DNA of 64,000 bases, taken from assembly GCA_007378985.1 (NCBI GenBank), contig VMHB01000001.1:124001-188000 (forward strand), written 5' to 3'. This document shows, one piece after another, positions 41,719 through 50,750 of the stretch. The translations under genes were made by a program, and so were the position numbers. Under the pieces are notes generated by a model. It ran no database searches and was not told the DNA's origin. It saw nothing but the letters and a program-made list of their open reading frames with translations. Numbering within the stretch: position 1 is the stretch's first letter; each line of letters begins with the position of its first letter. The stretch is from Parcubacteria group bacterium Greene0714_7 (GTDB lineage: Bacteria > Patescibacteria > Paceibacteria > UBA9973 > UBA2103).

Positions 41719-42246
41719 ATGGTGCAGAATTTAGGAAAAAGAATAGTGATTGTTGGCGTGAGCGCTTCGGGGAAGTCGGTGTTCGCAAGAAAGTTGGCTC
41801 AGAAAATAAATCTTCCACTCATCTTTGTGGATGCCATCATGTGGCAGACCGGTTGGAGCTATATTGGGGACGTAGAAACTGCTAAAAAACTTGATGAGGT
41901 TAGCTCTGCGTCAGAGTGGATTATTGAAGGTTACATAGTGAAGGAGGCTCGTTCTTTTGTTTTCGAGCGTGCCGACTCAATAATTTATTTGGACTATCAC
42001 CCTCTCATTGCGTCACTTCGCTACATACAAAGGTGGTGGATGCATCGGAAAAATTCTCGCCCAGAGCTTGCAGGGAGTCCTGAGAAATTTAGTTGGAAGT
42101 TTCTCAAATTGGTCTGGACAAAGGGGGAGGCGGTATCACTTAATAGATTTCTTGCACAATTAAAAGATAAAAACAAAATAATTAAACTCCACTCTCCAAA
42201 GGAAGCAAAACATTTTTTATCTCATGCACGCATTACGGAAGTATGA
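41719..42246 (+). CDS. Adenylate-kinase-like P-loop protein (topology-modulation type)
   Basis: 175 aa. Walker A VGVSASGKSVFARKLA near residues 11-26; then LPLIFVDAIMWQTGWSYIG and a DxD-like strand ADSIIYLDYHP near 88. The pattern matches the FlaR/topology-modulation subgroup of small kinases; the substrate is unknown. It overlaps the DUF1905 gene by 4 nt. Confidence 0.8.
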   Translation: MVQNLGKRIVIVGVSASGKSVFARKLAQKINLPLIFVDAIMWQTGWSYIGDVETAKKLDEVSSASEWIIEGYIVKEARSFVFERADSIIYLDYHPLIASLRYIQRWWMHRKNSRPELAGSPEKFSWKFLKLVWTKGEAVSLNRFLAQLKDKNKIIKLHSPKEAKHFLSHARITEV

Positions 42247-42545
42247 AAACCAAGGTATATAGAGTAAAAAGTAAGGTGTGGCTGTACCCCGGAATGGCGG
42301 GGTGGCACTTTGTCTCTATAGATAAAAAACAATCAGAGGAAATTAAAAAGAAATTTGGCGGTATGAAAAGGGGATGGGGTTCACTGCCTGCTGTGGTGAC
42401 TCTTGGCAAAACTGTCTGGAAGACCTCAATTTTTCCTGATACAAAAGCGGGGGCGTACCTACTTCCACTTAAGGCTGAAGTACGGAAAAAGGAAGGAGTG
42501 TATGCAGATGAATCAGTTTCTTTTTCTATAGAAATCCGAGGATGA
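42243..42545 (+). CDS. DUF1905 family protein
   Basis: 100 aa. Family features: VWLYPGMAGWHFVSIDKKQSEEIK near 13-36, then GWGSLPAVVTLGKTVWKTSIFPDTKAGAYLLPLKAEVRKKEGV (seen in parts). The function of DUF1905 is unknown. It is translationally coupled to the upstream kinase-like gene. Confidence 0.85.
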   Translation: MKTKVYRVKSKVWLYPGMAGWHFVSIDKKQSEEIKKKFGGMKRGWGSLPAVVTLGKTVWKTSIFPDTKAGAYLLPLKAEVRKKEGVYADESVSFSIEIRG

Positions 42546-42566
42546 CTGAAGTACTTGCTTGAGCCC

Positions 42567-42926
42567 CTATTTCAATTCTTCAGTTTCTAGGATGAGACCC
42601 TCTTTTTCTGCGTATTTCTTTCCCGTCTTTCTTTTTTCCCTGGCAACTATAGTGTTTATGGCCCCGAGTATGCCAATAGATGTCGATGTCCAAAAAAGTG
42701 ACATGACGGTAGCAGAGAGTCCCAAAGCGGGCGCACTAACGATAGCCGTAGCGAGAGCTGCAAACAGAGCAATGAATTGCGCTATCACCAACAGCACAGC
42801 TGCTTTTTCACGTGCCTCAGCCTCTCCAAGGAGTTTGCCTAATTTACGCTCTTTCATAGCTTTCAAAACAGCTATTGCTTGCTCGCCTTCGGCGGTTGGG
42901 GGATGTATTGGAGATGTTTCAGTCAT
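42567..42926 (-). CDS. Small two-helix membrane protein
   Basis: About 119 aa from MTETSPIHPP. A basic amphipathic N-terminal part (LKAMKERKLGKLLGEAEARE) is followed by two membrane segments (LVIAQFIALFAALATAIVS and GLSATVMSLFWTSTSIGILGAI), then a charged tail. No family recognised. The plus-strand frame over the same bases is less protein-like. A strong promoter predicts transcription from the start codon itself. Confidence 0.65.
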   Translation of the reverse strand: MTETSPIHPPTAEGEQAIAVLKAMKERKLGKLLGEAEAREKAAVLLVIAQFIALFAALATAIVSAPALGLSATVMSLFWTSTSIGILGAINTIVAREKRKTGKKYAEKEGLILETEELK

Positions 42927-42932
42927 TTTCAC

Positions 42933-42961
42933 ATGATATCACATAAAATCTATATTGTCAA
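42933..42961 (-). promoter_or_regulatory. Near-consensus leaderless promoter
   Basis: Minus strand: -35 TTGACA (42961-42956), 17-bp spacer, -10 TATCAT (42938-42933). Predicted start 42926, the A of the ATG. Confidence 0.8.
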
Positions 42962-43095
42962 GTTTCCATGCGGAGACTATTGGAGAGTATGACTGTCAGC
43001 CATGGACTGTTGATGAGTCAAAATTTACACTGCCACCGAGCGTTACATTTACAGAAGTCGGAGCTTAGAGATGACTATAGTAGAATACGTGGAGC

Positions 43096-43803
43096 ATGTT
43101 ACTGCATCATGAATGGCATTCAAAAGGTGCGGGTGCAAAGTTAAATTGGCTTCGTGCGTCAGTTTTGGGAGCAAACGACGGCATTGTTTCGGTGGCTTCG
43201 ATAGTTGCGGGAGTTGCTGGGGCTTCTGATTCATCGGGATTCATTTTGACTGCGGGAACGGCAGGACTAGTTGCAGGTGCACTTTCAATGGCTGTTGGAG
43301 AATATATTTCAGTCAGTACTCAAAGGGATACGGAGCGGGCACTACTCCAAAAAGAAAAATTTGAATTAGAAACGATGCCCGAGCAAGAATTTGAAGAGCT
43401 TGTTTCAATGTATGAAGCAAAAGGTGTGACGAGCCAAACGGCACGCATCGTTGCAAAAGAATTGACTGACCACGGTGCATTTGCAGCTCACATAGACGTG
43501 GAATTGGGTATTGATCCAAATAATTTGACGAACCCTGTGTCAGCGGCATTGGCTTCTGCCGGATCTTTTTTTCTGGGAGCACTCATTCCTCTTATTGTTG
43601 TTGTGTTTCCACCTGCGTCACTTCGTATGCCTGTAATGCTTTTTGCTGTCGTTGTTGCACTGGCAGGCACAGGCATGCTCAGTGCATATGCAGGAGGGGC
43701 AAATAAAACGAAGGCAACGCTGCGTGTAATGTTTGGTGGCATACTCGCCATGGCAATAACCTTCGGTGTTGGAAAAATAATTGGAATCGTTGGCGGAATA
43801 TAA
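43096..43803 (+). CDS. VIT1/CCC1 family metal transporter
   Basis: 235 aa. The N-terminus WLRASVLGANDGIVSVASIVAGVAGA is the family signature. Cytoplasmic metal-binding helices rich in Glu (EKFELETMPEQEFEELVSMYEAKG about 75-100) and three more membrane helices follow. It moves Fe2+ or Mn2+ out of the cytoplasm. With FTR1 at 61.8 kb the window holds both an iron importer and a probable exporter. Confidence 0.9.
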   Translation: MLLHHEWHSKGAGAKLNWLRASVLGANDGIVSVASIVAGVAGASDSSGFILTAGTAGLVAGALSMAVGEYISVSTQRDTERALLQKEKFELETMPEQEFEELVSMYEAKGVTSQTARIVAKELTDHGAFAAHIDVELGIDPNNLTNPVSAALASAGSFFLGALIPLIVVVFPPASLRMPVMLFAVVVALAGTGMLSAYAGGANKTKATLRVMFGGILAMAITFGVGKIIGIVGGI

Positions 43804-43815
43804 ATCTAAAAATTT

Positions 43816-44559
43816 TTAGAGACTGAGGGCGGTAAGAAGTTCTTTTAATTCAGCACCAGCAATGGGTCGGTGAGCCCCTGGCTTTAATTCACCGAGCTTT
43901 ATATTCATCATGCGCACTCGCTCCAAGGTTTCAATGTTCACCCCGCACGCAACGCACATTCTGCGGATTTGGTGTTTCTTTCCTTCAGTTAAGGTAATAG
44001 TAAATCCAAAATCATCTTCGATTTCAATAGTGCAGGGCTTTGTTACATAGCCTTCAATATCGACACCTGCCTCCATTCGTTTTTTAAAATTCTTCGGTAT
44101 TTCATCGGTTGTGGTGACTCTGTATTCTTTTTCGTGCTCGTATTCGGGATTGAGAAGTTTGTCGGTAACACGCCTGTCGTCGGTAAGAATAATGAGCCCT
44201 GTTGATTTTTTATCGAGCCTGCCCACAGGGAACACTCCTTTGAGTGAGACGGCCATTAAAATATCTTTCTCGCCCTCCTGCGGGGAATGAGTAACAACGC
44301 CTTCGGGCTTATTGTATGCATAGTAGCGATACTCTTTTCGCGCGCCTTTTACTTCTACAATATCTTTTTCTTCAACCTTATCTCCAAGAACTGCCTGCCT
44401 ACCATTAATGAACACCAATCCTTGTGTTATGAGAACATCGGCATCTTTGCGTGTTGCATAGCCCTTATGGGCAAGGTATTTATTAATCCGAAGCGGCGAT
44501 TTAGCGAAATCGTGTCGCGTACCGTCCATTAAAACGCGACGCTGTGGTATTTTACCCAT
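43816..44559 (-). CDS. Pseudouridine synthase, RsuA/RluF family
   Basis: 247 aa. S4 RNA-binding domain at about 22-75 (LRINKYLAHKGYATRKDADVLI), catalytic domain with the Asp loop PVGRLDKKSTGLIILTDD near 118-135, and EGKKHQIRRMCVACG near 196. It modifies uridine in rRNA (or tRNA for RluF). The N-terminus has an unusual extension with TRHDFAKS; the DNA for it is a 22-nt exact copy of a hairpin element at 11696-11717. The exact target is not resolvable. Confidence 0.9.
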   Translation of the reverse strand: MGKIPQRRVLMDGTRHDFAKSPLRINKYLAHKGYATRKDADVLITQGLVFINGRQAVLGDKVEEKDIVEVKGARKEYRYYAYNKPEGVVTHSPQEGEKDILMAVSLKGVFPVGRLDKKSTGLIILTDDRRVTDKLLNPEYEHEKEYRVTTTDEIPKNFKKRMEAGVDIEGYVTKPCTIEIEDDFGFTITLTEGKKHQIRRMCVACGVNIETLERVRMMNIKLGELKPGAHRPIAGAELKELLTALSL

Positions 44560-44609
44560 TTGTGCGCAGTATATAATAAAGAGAGAGTTACTAATAACTT
44601 TATACTTTT

Positions 44610-45014
44610 ATGAACGGATATGTTGCAAATATTGAAAAGGAGTCATTAGAAAACGAAAATTTTCGCACGGTCTTGTATACGGATGATCGCTTGCAGTTGG
44701 TGGTGATGAATTTGAAGCCTAATGAAGACATTGGAGAAGAGACACATACACTCGATCAATTTATACGAGTAGAAAAAGGAGAAGGGAAGTCAGTCTTGGA
44801 TGGTGAAGCACGCACCCTCGCTGATGGGTTTGCCGTAATTATCCCAGCCGGCACTCGTCATAACATTGTAAATACGTCTTCAGTGAATCCTTTGAAACTC
44901 TACACACTCTATGCTCCGCCAAATCACAAAAGAGGTACAGTTCATAAAACAAAGGCTGATGCTCTCGCCGACAAAGGCGAACACTTCGAATCCGCACCTC
45001 AAGAATTTGATTAG
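44610..45014 (+). CDS. Cupin domain protein
   Basis: 134 aa, single cupin beta-barrel: EETHTLDQFIRVEKGEG (metal His/Glu motif 1 about 48-65) and PAGTRHNIVNTSS (motif 2 about 91-103), ending YAPPNHKRGTVHKTKADA. The family includes metal-binding dioxygenase-like and sugar-binding proteins; the role is unknown. Its stop overlaps, convergently, the end of the ECF-like gene. Confidence 0.88.
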   Translation: MNGYVANIEKESLENENFRTVLYTDDRLQLVVMNLKPNEDIGEETHTLDQFIRVEKGEGKSVLDGEARTLADGFAVIIPAGTRHNIVNTSSVNPLKLYTLYAPPNHKRGTVHKTKADALADKGEHFESAPQEFD

Positions 45015-45559
45015 TATTTGGTGGGTGTGAATTCCCACGCACGTTTTAGTGCGGGATGTTCCCTTGTCTGAAGTATTTTAATTCCTTCAAAAACTCCAAA
45101 AAGAGCAAGTGCATATGAAATATCTCCGAGGAGCATATTTCGGAGGAACGGGAGTCCAAGTGTATAGCAGTACATAAGCCCTGAAATGCTTTTTTCATAC
45201 CACGGAGAAAAGAGCCATACAGAAAAATTAGTTACAAGAAAGAAAAATAATGATGCACTCAGGAGTACAAAACTAGTGGGAAGTATTTTGGGATATTTTC
45301 GCGCAATTATACCGAGGATACTAATGAGCATAAAGGATGCATATACGCCTATTAGTATTCTCCAATCATAAAATCCAATAATCGCGTCGGTAATGAGCAT
45401 GGTAATTATTGGAATGAGGATTGCAGAGAGACGCCCTACATATTTGCTTGCCGTAAGTGTTACTGCGGTTATTGGTGTCGCATTGGGGATGTGGGGAATT
45501 AAACGGCCAACAATACCCACTCCCACAAGACTTACTATGCTAAGGAGTTTGTTTGGCAT
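45011..45559 (-). CDS. DUF6580-type / ECF S-component-like membrane protein
   Basis: About 182 aa from MPNKLLSIVSLVGVG, 2 nt after the DUF4430 gene stop. Six hydrophobic segments; VGRLIPHIPNATPITAVTLTASKYVG near the N-terminus is the pattern of small substrate-binding transport proteins resembling ECF S-components. It is the last gene of the B12 operon, so a cobalamin (or precursor) transporter is likely (inference). No ECF ATPase or T-component is seen nearby; they could be shared and encoded elsewhere. Confidence 0.8.
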   Translation of the reverse strand: MPNKLLSIVSLVGVGIVGRLIPHIPNATPITAVTLTASKYVGRLSAILIPIITMLITDAIIGFYDWRILIGVYASFMLISILGIIARKYPKILPTSFVLLSASLFFFLVTNFSVWLFSPWYEKSISGLMYCYTLGLPFLRNMLLGDISYALALFGVFEGIKILQTREHPALKRAWEFTPTKY

Positions 45560-45561
45560 AT

Positions 45562-45987
45562 TTATTCTTTTGAAGTTGCAAAGAACCATTCAATGGAGTC
45601 TTCAGTCTTGAGTATGTACTGATCTGCTCCAATTTGAGGCATTACTCCGTTTACTTTGTATTGCCAGTATTTTTTATCTGCGCCATTTTTATGAGTGCCC
45701 ATTCCTTCGACTAAAACACCAAGACCTTCGTAAGTTTTTGTGGAGAGGGTAAGTTGTGGATCTTTCTTGTTTAATTTTTCCAATACTGTGAGCACTGTCT
45801 CGCCCTCGGCGATGATTACTTGTTTTGCCTCATAGACATCTTGAATGGAGAGCGAGATTGTTGTAGTTTTTGTCTCCGAAACTTGAGTAGGTGAGGGTTT
45901 TGTTTCGTTAATTAAAAACGATACTCCTCCGATGAGAGCGAGAGCAAAAACTATAAGGATGGAAACTTTAAGAAAATCTTTTTTCAT
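45562..45987 (-). CDS. Membrane-anchored DUF4430 protein (transcobalamin-like)
   Basis: 141 aa. An N-terminal anchor (VSILIVFALALIGGVSFLI) is followed by one DUF4430 domain: EAKQVIIAEGETVLTVLEKLNKKD, TKTYEGLGVLVEGMGT, then KYWQYKVNGVMPQIGADQYIL. DUF4430 is the fold of the beta domain in human transcobalamin and intrinsic factor. It lies between the adenosyltransferase and the transporter genes, so it probably binds cobalamin outside the membrane and hands it on (inference). Confidence 0.85.
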   Translation of the reverse strand: MKKDFLKVSILIVFALALIGGVSFLINETKPSPTQVSETKTTTISLSIQDVYEAKQVIIAEGETVLTVLEKLNKKDPQLTLSTKTYEGLGVLVEGMGTHKNGADKKYWQYKVNGVMPQIGADQYILKTEDSIEWFFATSKE

Positions 45988-46008
45988 ATGGCTCGTAATT
46001 TGGATTAG

Positions 46009-46539
46009 TTAATATGACGGCGATGATTCCTGGGCTCTCGCTTCTGCTGCGGCATATCTGGCAAGTGCATAGAGAAAACTTGAAAGGCGATTAAGATATG
46101 CCGTGGATGTGGATGAAATAGTGTGAGTAGTGCTCACACTAATGACGACGCGCTCGGTTCTGCGTGATACAGCGCGAGCGTAATCTAAGAGTCCCGAAAG
46201 CTCTGTGGCACCTGGAATGATGAATGCGTGAGGGTTCTCTATTAGCTTTTCAATTGAATCCACAGCGTTTTCAAGTGTATCAACATGTTCTTGTGTGAGT
46301 ACTTTTTCTGCTCCAGCAAGTTCCGCTTGAATGATGAAGAGCGATTCTTGGGATCTCTCTATACTGTTCTGCAATTGAAAGAGGCTGTATGAAACTAATC
46401 GTGCTCTGCACATTCCTAAGAGGGAATTTAATTCATCAAGTGCTCCCAGTGCGTCGTATATAGGACTATTCTTTGGTAGTCGGTCTTTGGTGCCGAAGAG
46501 TCCTGAAGTTCCGTCGTCTCCTTTTCGAGTATAGAGCAT
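46009..46539 (-). CDS. Cob(I)yrinic acid a,c-diamide adenosyltransferase (PduO type)
   Basis: 176 aa. TRKGDDGTSGLFG at 4-16 (ATP site), DALGALDELNSLLGMCRA near 29, PGATELSGLLDYARAVSRRTERVV near 125-148 (the conserved R-x-x-E-R), and AYLNRLSSFLYALARYAA. It attaches the adenosyl group to cob(I)alamin, making coenzyme B12 for the reductase encoded in the same operon. It starts 6 nt after the upstream gene. Confidence 0.93.
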   Translation of the reverse strand: MLYTRKGDDGTSGLFGTKDRLPKNSPIYDALGALDELNSLLGMCRARLVSYSLFQLQNSIERSQESLFIIQAELAGAEKVLTQEHVDTLENAVDSIEKLIENPHAFIIPGATELSGLLDYARAVSRRTERVVISVSTTHTISSTSTAYLNRLSSFLYALARYAAAEARAQESSPSY

Positions 46540-46545
46540 GTGTTT

Positions 46546-48387
46546 TTATGGAAGAAATAATGACGCGACTTTACTTAGAACGGATACCAAATATCTGCCG
46601 ATAGCATCGAGTGGCGAGCTAGAAGTGATTTCTCTGGTTGGTTGATTACTAAATGTAATAATTGGAACTCCTGTCAGTTTTGGTTCCCTATCAGGTGGTG
46701 TATTGGTAACTGTAGAAATGGAAGCGCTACTGCTCTGAGTGCTTATGCCAGCAACAATGCCTACGGCCGCTGATGCGGTATGGGCTGAAGTGGAGGGTGT
46801 ATTTTGGGACAATTCTAGAGTGACTTCTGTGGAAACTTGTTTGGGAAATGTTTGCAGTATTGTGTTCCATGATTTTCCTTGAAGTGCTGGCACGGCATAG
46901 GCGGTTGCCCAGATACGATTTTCGATAGTTGCTTCAATGGGTCCAAACCCTCCATCGGACGCTTGTAAGAGCGCCATGCATGACAATGGTGTAGACCCTC
47001 CCCACACCGCCCACGCAGAGGGAGATCCTCCAAGAGCTGTGATTGCCTGTAGTGCCCAGCTGGTTGAATAGCTATTCCCAAAACACCCGTTACTATCTTG
47101 GCGTGACACAAGATAGCTTCGTGCTTTTAGAATTGCTTCAGGAACGCCTTCGACATCAGACAGAGGTGCGAGTGCCTGAATTGCCGCGCTCGTGAGGTCA
47201 ACACTTCCCCATGAACCATTTTGATCCTGGTTTGAAAGAATAAATGTTACTTCTTTTACAATAATTTCATCCCCTTTTGTATACCCCGCATGCATAAGAG
47301 GGAAGAGTGAGAAGATGTCATCATTAACTAGGTTAGGATCGCCAATCTGTACGCCATCAAATTCAGAAATTATTTTTTGAATTGCGTCGCTATGTGCGTA
47401 TGGATCTATACCGAGCGCCTCCAGAACCATGGCATGGCGCTCATAGTCAGTTACATTTGTTAGTTCATTTTGTCGCAAGAGGTGAGGCAAAAGAGCGTTT
47501 AGTGATGCTTGAGCTTTGTTGGTGCTACTAAGTGCAAGTGCAACCCAATCATTTTGCATTGCGCTACCAAACGAACCATCGCTCCGTTGATGTTGGAGTA
47601 AAAATGCTAATGCCGCATCCGCATCTCCTTTTGAAGGCAACACACTGCCCCCACTTCCACTGCCTGATGTTGATGGAGCGGGTGTTGGAGTTTCAAGTGC
47701 AGTGCTTGGTGTTGGAGTGAGTGTTATGTGTTCGGTTGGTAAGAAGTTAGTTAGAGTGGCATATATCGCAAGCGAGTCAGTTGTTGTTGCAGTGAACATT
47801 GCGACTCCCTCCTCGTTTGGCGTAACGCTGTACGGGCCTACGTAGACGGTGCTATCTGATGCAGGGAGCCAAATCGGATTAAAGTTTGAGTCAAAAGAAA
47901 ATTTTGAAACGGTTATTGCTGTTGGAGTATTTACCTCCGGTGATGCATTTGAAATACTTATTTTAAGTGGAAAAGTGCCAATAGAAAGGAGAAGTGTTTC
48001 GTTAGCGACTAGTTGATGTTTATTAAGAGCTACTGGTCCGAGCTCTAAGTTTGCAAACCATGTCCAGTAGTTGCCGAGTGATGAATCATTACTAATGCCG
48101 CTCATAGAATCGAGGAATGCGTCCTCGCCGTACCATGTCCATACAGTGGTAAGTCCTGATTGTTCGAGTGCGCAAAAGCCGTTTACTGTTTGTATCGTGC
48201 TTGCGGGGAAAGTAGTACACGCAGAAATAGTAATCGTACCGTTAAAGAGTGTTGCAGACGCCGTTTCTACGCGCAGTGTTATTGGTACTGGATCAGGTGC
48301 TGGTGTTGGAGTGCTTCCCTCGTCAGCAAGAAGTGGAGAAGGTACGAATGCCAATAGTAAGGAAAGGGTAAGAAAGATTTTTTTCAT
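46546..48387 (-). CDS. Secreted transcobalamin-like protein: DUF4430 plus alpha/alpha barrel
   Basis: 613 aa. Signal peptide to about 21 (IFLTLSLLLAFVPSPLLA). DUF4430 at about 32-135 (TVWTWYGEDAFLDSMSG, YWTWFANLELGPVALNKHQL). A second beta domain at about 140-225. A Ser/Gly linker, then an alpha6/alpha6 barrel of the terpene-cyclase/prenyltransferase type at about 260-515 with repeats such as FLLQHQRSDGSFG, SNQDQNGSWGSVDLT, SRQDSNGCFG, ALLQASDGGFG. A Ser/Thr stalk and hydrophobic C-terminus end the protein. The barrel plus DUF4430 pairing is the architecture of vertebrate transcobalamin. The operon context (RNR, PduO) supports cobalamin capture. Confidence 0.85.
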   Translation of the reverse strand: MKKIFLTLSLLLAFVPSPLLADEGSTPTPAPDPVPITLRVETASATLFNGTITISACTTFPASTIQTVNGFCALEQSGLTTVWTWYGEDAFLDSMSGISNDSSLGNYWTWFANLELGPVALNKHQLVANETLLLSIGTFPLKISISNASPEVNTPTAITVSKFSFDSNFNPIWLPASDSTVYVGPYSVTPNEEGVAMFTATTTDSLAIYATLTNFLPTEHITLTPTPSTALETPTPAPSTSGSGSGGSVLPSKGDADAALAFLLQHQRSDGSFGSAMQNDWVALALSSTNKAQASLNALLPHLLRQNELTNVTDYERHAMVLEALGIDPYAHSDAIQKIISEFDGVQIGDPNLVNDDIFSLFPLMHAGYTKGDEIIVKEVTFILSNQDQNGSWGSVDLTSAAIQALAPLSDVEGVPEAILKARSYLVSRQDSNGCFGNSYSTSWALQAITALGGSPSAWAVWGGSTPLSCMALLQASDGGFGPIEATIENRIWATAYAVPALQGKSWNTILQTFPKQVSTEVTLELSQNTPSTSAHTASAAVGIVAGISTQSSSASISTVTNTPPDREPKLTGVPIITFSNQPTREITSSSPLDAIGRYLVSVLSKVASLFLP

Positions 48388-48422
48388 AGTATGTTTGCAT
48401 GTGTAATCATTGAGGTTTTGGT

Positions 48423-50750
48423 TTATGGTGTTGAAATAGTTTCTACCGCAACAAACTCGTCTATTTCACAGGTTCCCCCAACACAGGCCAGCTCTTTTTT
48501 CTGTTCTGTTTCGTCCACGTGCTCGTAGGTGACAAGTTTTGAATAGTCTACTCTCGGGAACTTCGCGGTCATTTCTTCGTATCGCTCTTTATCTATCGCT
48601 TCGTATGGTGCGAGTTGATATACATGGTCGAATCGTGGCAAGAAAGAAAGTCCGCCAATAATTTCCCAATTTTTTTGTATCCAGTCCACCACGGCAATCC
48701 ATTCATTTTCACCAACAGAGATGGTGGCGGATGGATTGTGTTCCGTGTAATTGAGTTTTACCAGTTTCCAATATTCTAGTTGTTGTAGAGCTGAGAAGTC
48801 ATCTTTAAATACTGACCCTTTTGGTGACTCCACAGGAAACTCTAAAACATAGGTGCTTGCACTTTCTTTACTTTGTCCAACCTCAGGATAATAGGGAACA
48901 CCTTGATCTTTGAGCATCTTAAAAAGAGAATCGGTAGCAGAGATACGCACACGCCGTATGTAGTACTTTGAATGGCGCGGATGGATACCTGATGAGCAGT
49001 TGAATGTTTGCGAAACTGTACCTGATGGTTTGACCGCAGTAACTGAGAGAGATTGTTTGATTCCAAATCTTTTTGCATACACAGCGTTTGTTTTTACTGC
49101 CACATCGCGCATGGCACGCAAGGTCTCAGGTTTCCGCGCGACCTCGCTGTCCCATTGACCTGTGACAGATACACCAAGAAGCCGTTCATCTTCACAGTGT
49201 TTCGTCCATTCCTTTGAGATGTAGTTAAACTTTGTGAGCGTTGACTGGTAAGTGCCAATAAGAGAAGCGATCCGCGCCTTTCGTAGTAAGGTTTCGTCGG
49301 TATCGTCAGCGCGCGCTATGATTTCTGACAGGTTGCAGAATTCTTTTGATTGCAGGATGATTTCGCCACAGGGGTTGGTACCGATGGAACCTTGTACCAC
49401 TCCATTTTCACCAATGAACCCCACTTTTTTAAAATATGATTCCCTGCGTTTTGGCAGTGTATTTCCAAGAGCCCCTCTATTGAAGATACCGCGCTCTCCA
49501 GAACCTGACTTCATAAGCGCTACCCACTCCTCCATAAGCTCAGTGTTTGAAGGTTTCGCTTCGTACACGGCTGAGTTGTTTGCTACTGAGCGATAGGGTT
49601 CGGTAAGAAAAAATTGTCCTTTTTTTGCGTCACGCAAATCTGTATCATCAAGATCAGAAAGACTAATCATCGCCGTTCTGCGTACACCGCCCGACACAAC
49701 ACACTCACCTATTTTGCAGATGATGTCGTGTGCATCAATGGCGCGCAAACGTCGTCCTTGCCTGCGAAGAATTTTTTCACGTGCGAATGCAAGAAGTGAA
49801 CGCAAGGGCTCGGGACCTGATGCTTTCCCGCCCATGGTTTTTAAGCGTTCACCTGCTGGACGGATGTTGGAATAATCAAACTCAACATCACCGCCTGCAT
49901 ACCAAGTCTTTAGTCCCAGTGTCAGCGCATCGCACCAGCCTTCTTTTGAATCAAGAACTATGTGTGTTGGTATTTTTTTATTTGTTTGTTTTTGAATTTG
50001 AGGCAGTTGTTCTATGTTTTGGCTTTCGACTGAAAATCCAACGCCACACCCCTGCATAGAGAGGTACATAATTTCTGCAAAGTCTTCAATTTTTGTTGGG
50101 GCGGTAAATGTGCAGTTGTACGCGCACGTGTTGCACCTCCGCGCTGGCTCTCCTGAAAATTGCATGAGTCGCATGGAAGGCATAACTTCTTGTCGAAGAA
50201 TTGCCTCGCGCACTTCGGCGTATTCTTCACTCCCAAGTTTTGCTCCGAGGTTTTCTTTCATGAACGCTACATAACGGTCAACGGTTTCTATCCATGTCTC
50301 GCGACGGTTTTCTGATTCAATCCAGCGCGCGTAAGTTCGAAGGTATACAAATTCTCCCAAGGGATTTCCTTTAAAATATTTTTTACTCTCTTCGGCAAGC
50401 TTTCTCACATGTTCAGGCACTTCACCCTGCACAGTGCGTAGGCGAGTGCGTTCAGCCCTATATAAAATGTAGGCTTTAGCAGTTGCGGGAAAGTTCTGTA
50501 CCATAAGTATTTTTTCAACTTCGTCTTGTACACCCTCTACTGTTGGTACAAACTTCGCATCGCTGGACTTTTTTGCATACAGACTTCTTTCTACTTCTTC
50601 AGCAATATTCGCGCATACACCGTCAGTAAATTCTCCCGCTGCTCGCATCGCTCTCTCTACGGCAACTGTAATTTTTTTAATGGAAAAAGGTACTCGTGTC
50701 CCATTTCGTTTAATAATGTGCGTTAGTAATGTGGATTGTTGTGATGACAT
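48423..50750 (-). CDS. Ribonucleotide reductase, adenosylcobalamin-dependent (class II)
   Basis: 775 aa. An N-terminal ATP-cone (TRVPFSIKKITVAVERAMRA) is followed by the reductase barrel: RRCNTCAYNCTF near 211 (redox Cys), NPCGEIILQSKEFCNLSEI near 455 (active-site Cys), PSGTVSQTFNCSSGIHPRH, and the C-terminal thiol pair CVGGTCEID. No R2/NrdB or NrdG gene is adjacent, and the close link to PduO and cobalamin-binding genes fits the B12-dependent monomeric type. It makes dNTPs (or dNDPs) independently of oxygen. First gene of the operon; only 59 bp separates it from the divergent ArsR gene. Confidence 0.92.
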   Translation of the reverse strand: MSSQQSTLLTHIIKRNGTRVPFSIKKITVAVERAMRAAGEFTDGVCANIAEEVERSLYAKKSSDAKFVPTVEGVQDEVEKILMVQNFPATAKAYILYRAERTRLRTVQGEVPEHVRKLAEESKKYFKGNPLGEFVYLRTYARWIESENRRETWIETVDRYVAFMKENLGAKLGSEEYAEVREAILRQEVMPSMRLMQFSGEPARRCNTCAYNCTFTAPTKIEDFAEIMYLSMQGCGVGFSVESQNIEQLPQIQKQTNKKIPTHIVLDSKEGWCDALTLGLKTWYAGGDVEFDYSNIRPAGERLKTMGGKASGPEPLRSLLAFAREKILRRQGRRLRAIDAHDIICKIGECVVSGGVRRTAMISLSDLDDTDLRDAKKGQFFLTEPYRSVANNSAVYEAKPSNTELMEEWVALMKSGSGERGIFNRGALGNTLPKRRESYFKKVGFIGENGVVQGSIGTNPCGEIILQSKEFCNLSEIIARADDTDETLLRKARIASLIGTYQSTLTKFNYISKEWTKHCEDERLLGVSVTGQWDSEVARKPETLRAMRDVAVKTNAVYAKRFGIKQSLSVTAVKPSGTVSQTFNCSSGIHPRHSKYYIRRVRISATDSLFKMLKDQGVPYYPEVGQSKESASTYVLEFPVESPKGSVFKDDFSALQQLEYWKLVKLNYTEHNPSATISVGENEWIAVVDWIQKNWEIIGGLSFLPRFDHVYQLAPYEAIDKERYEEMTAKFPRVDYSKLVTYEHVDETEQKKELACVGGTCEIDEFVAVETISTP

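Noticed and set aside
42960..43050. Possible C-terminal gene fragment (frame ending ...TLPPSVTFTEVGA)
   Set aside because: Short, no start or homologous partner in the window, and overlaps the promoter region of the minus-strand gene. It could be a relic but cannot be supported.
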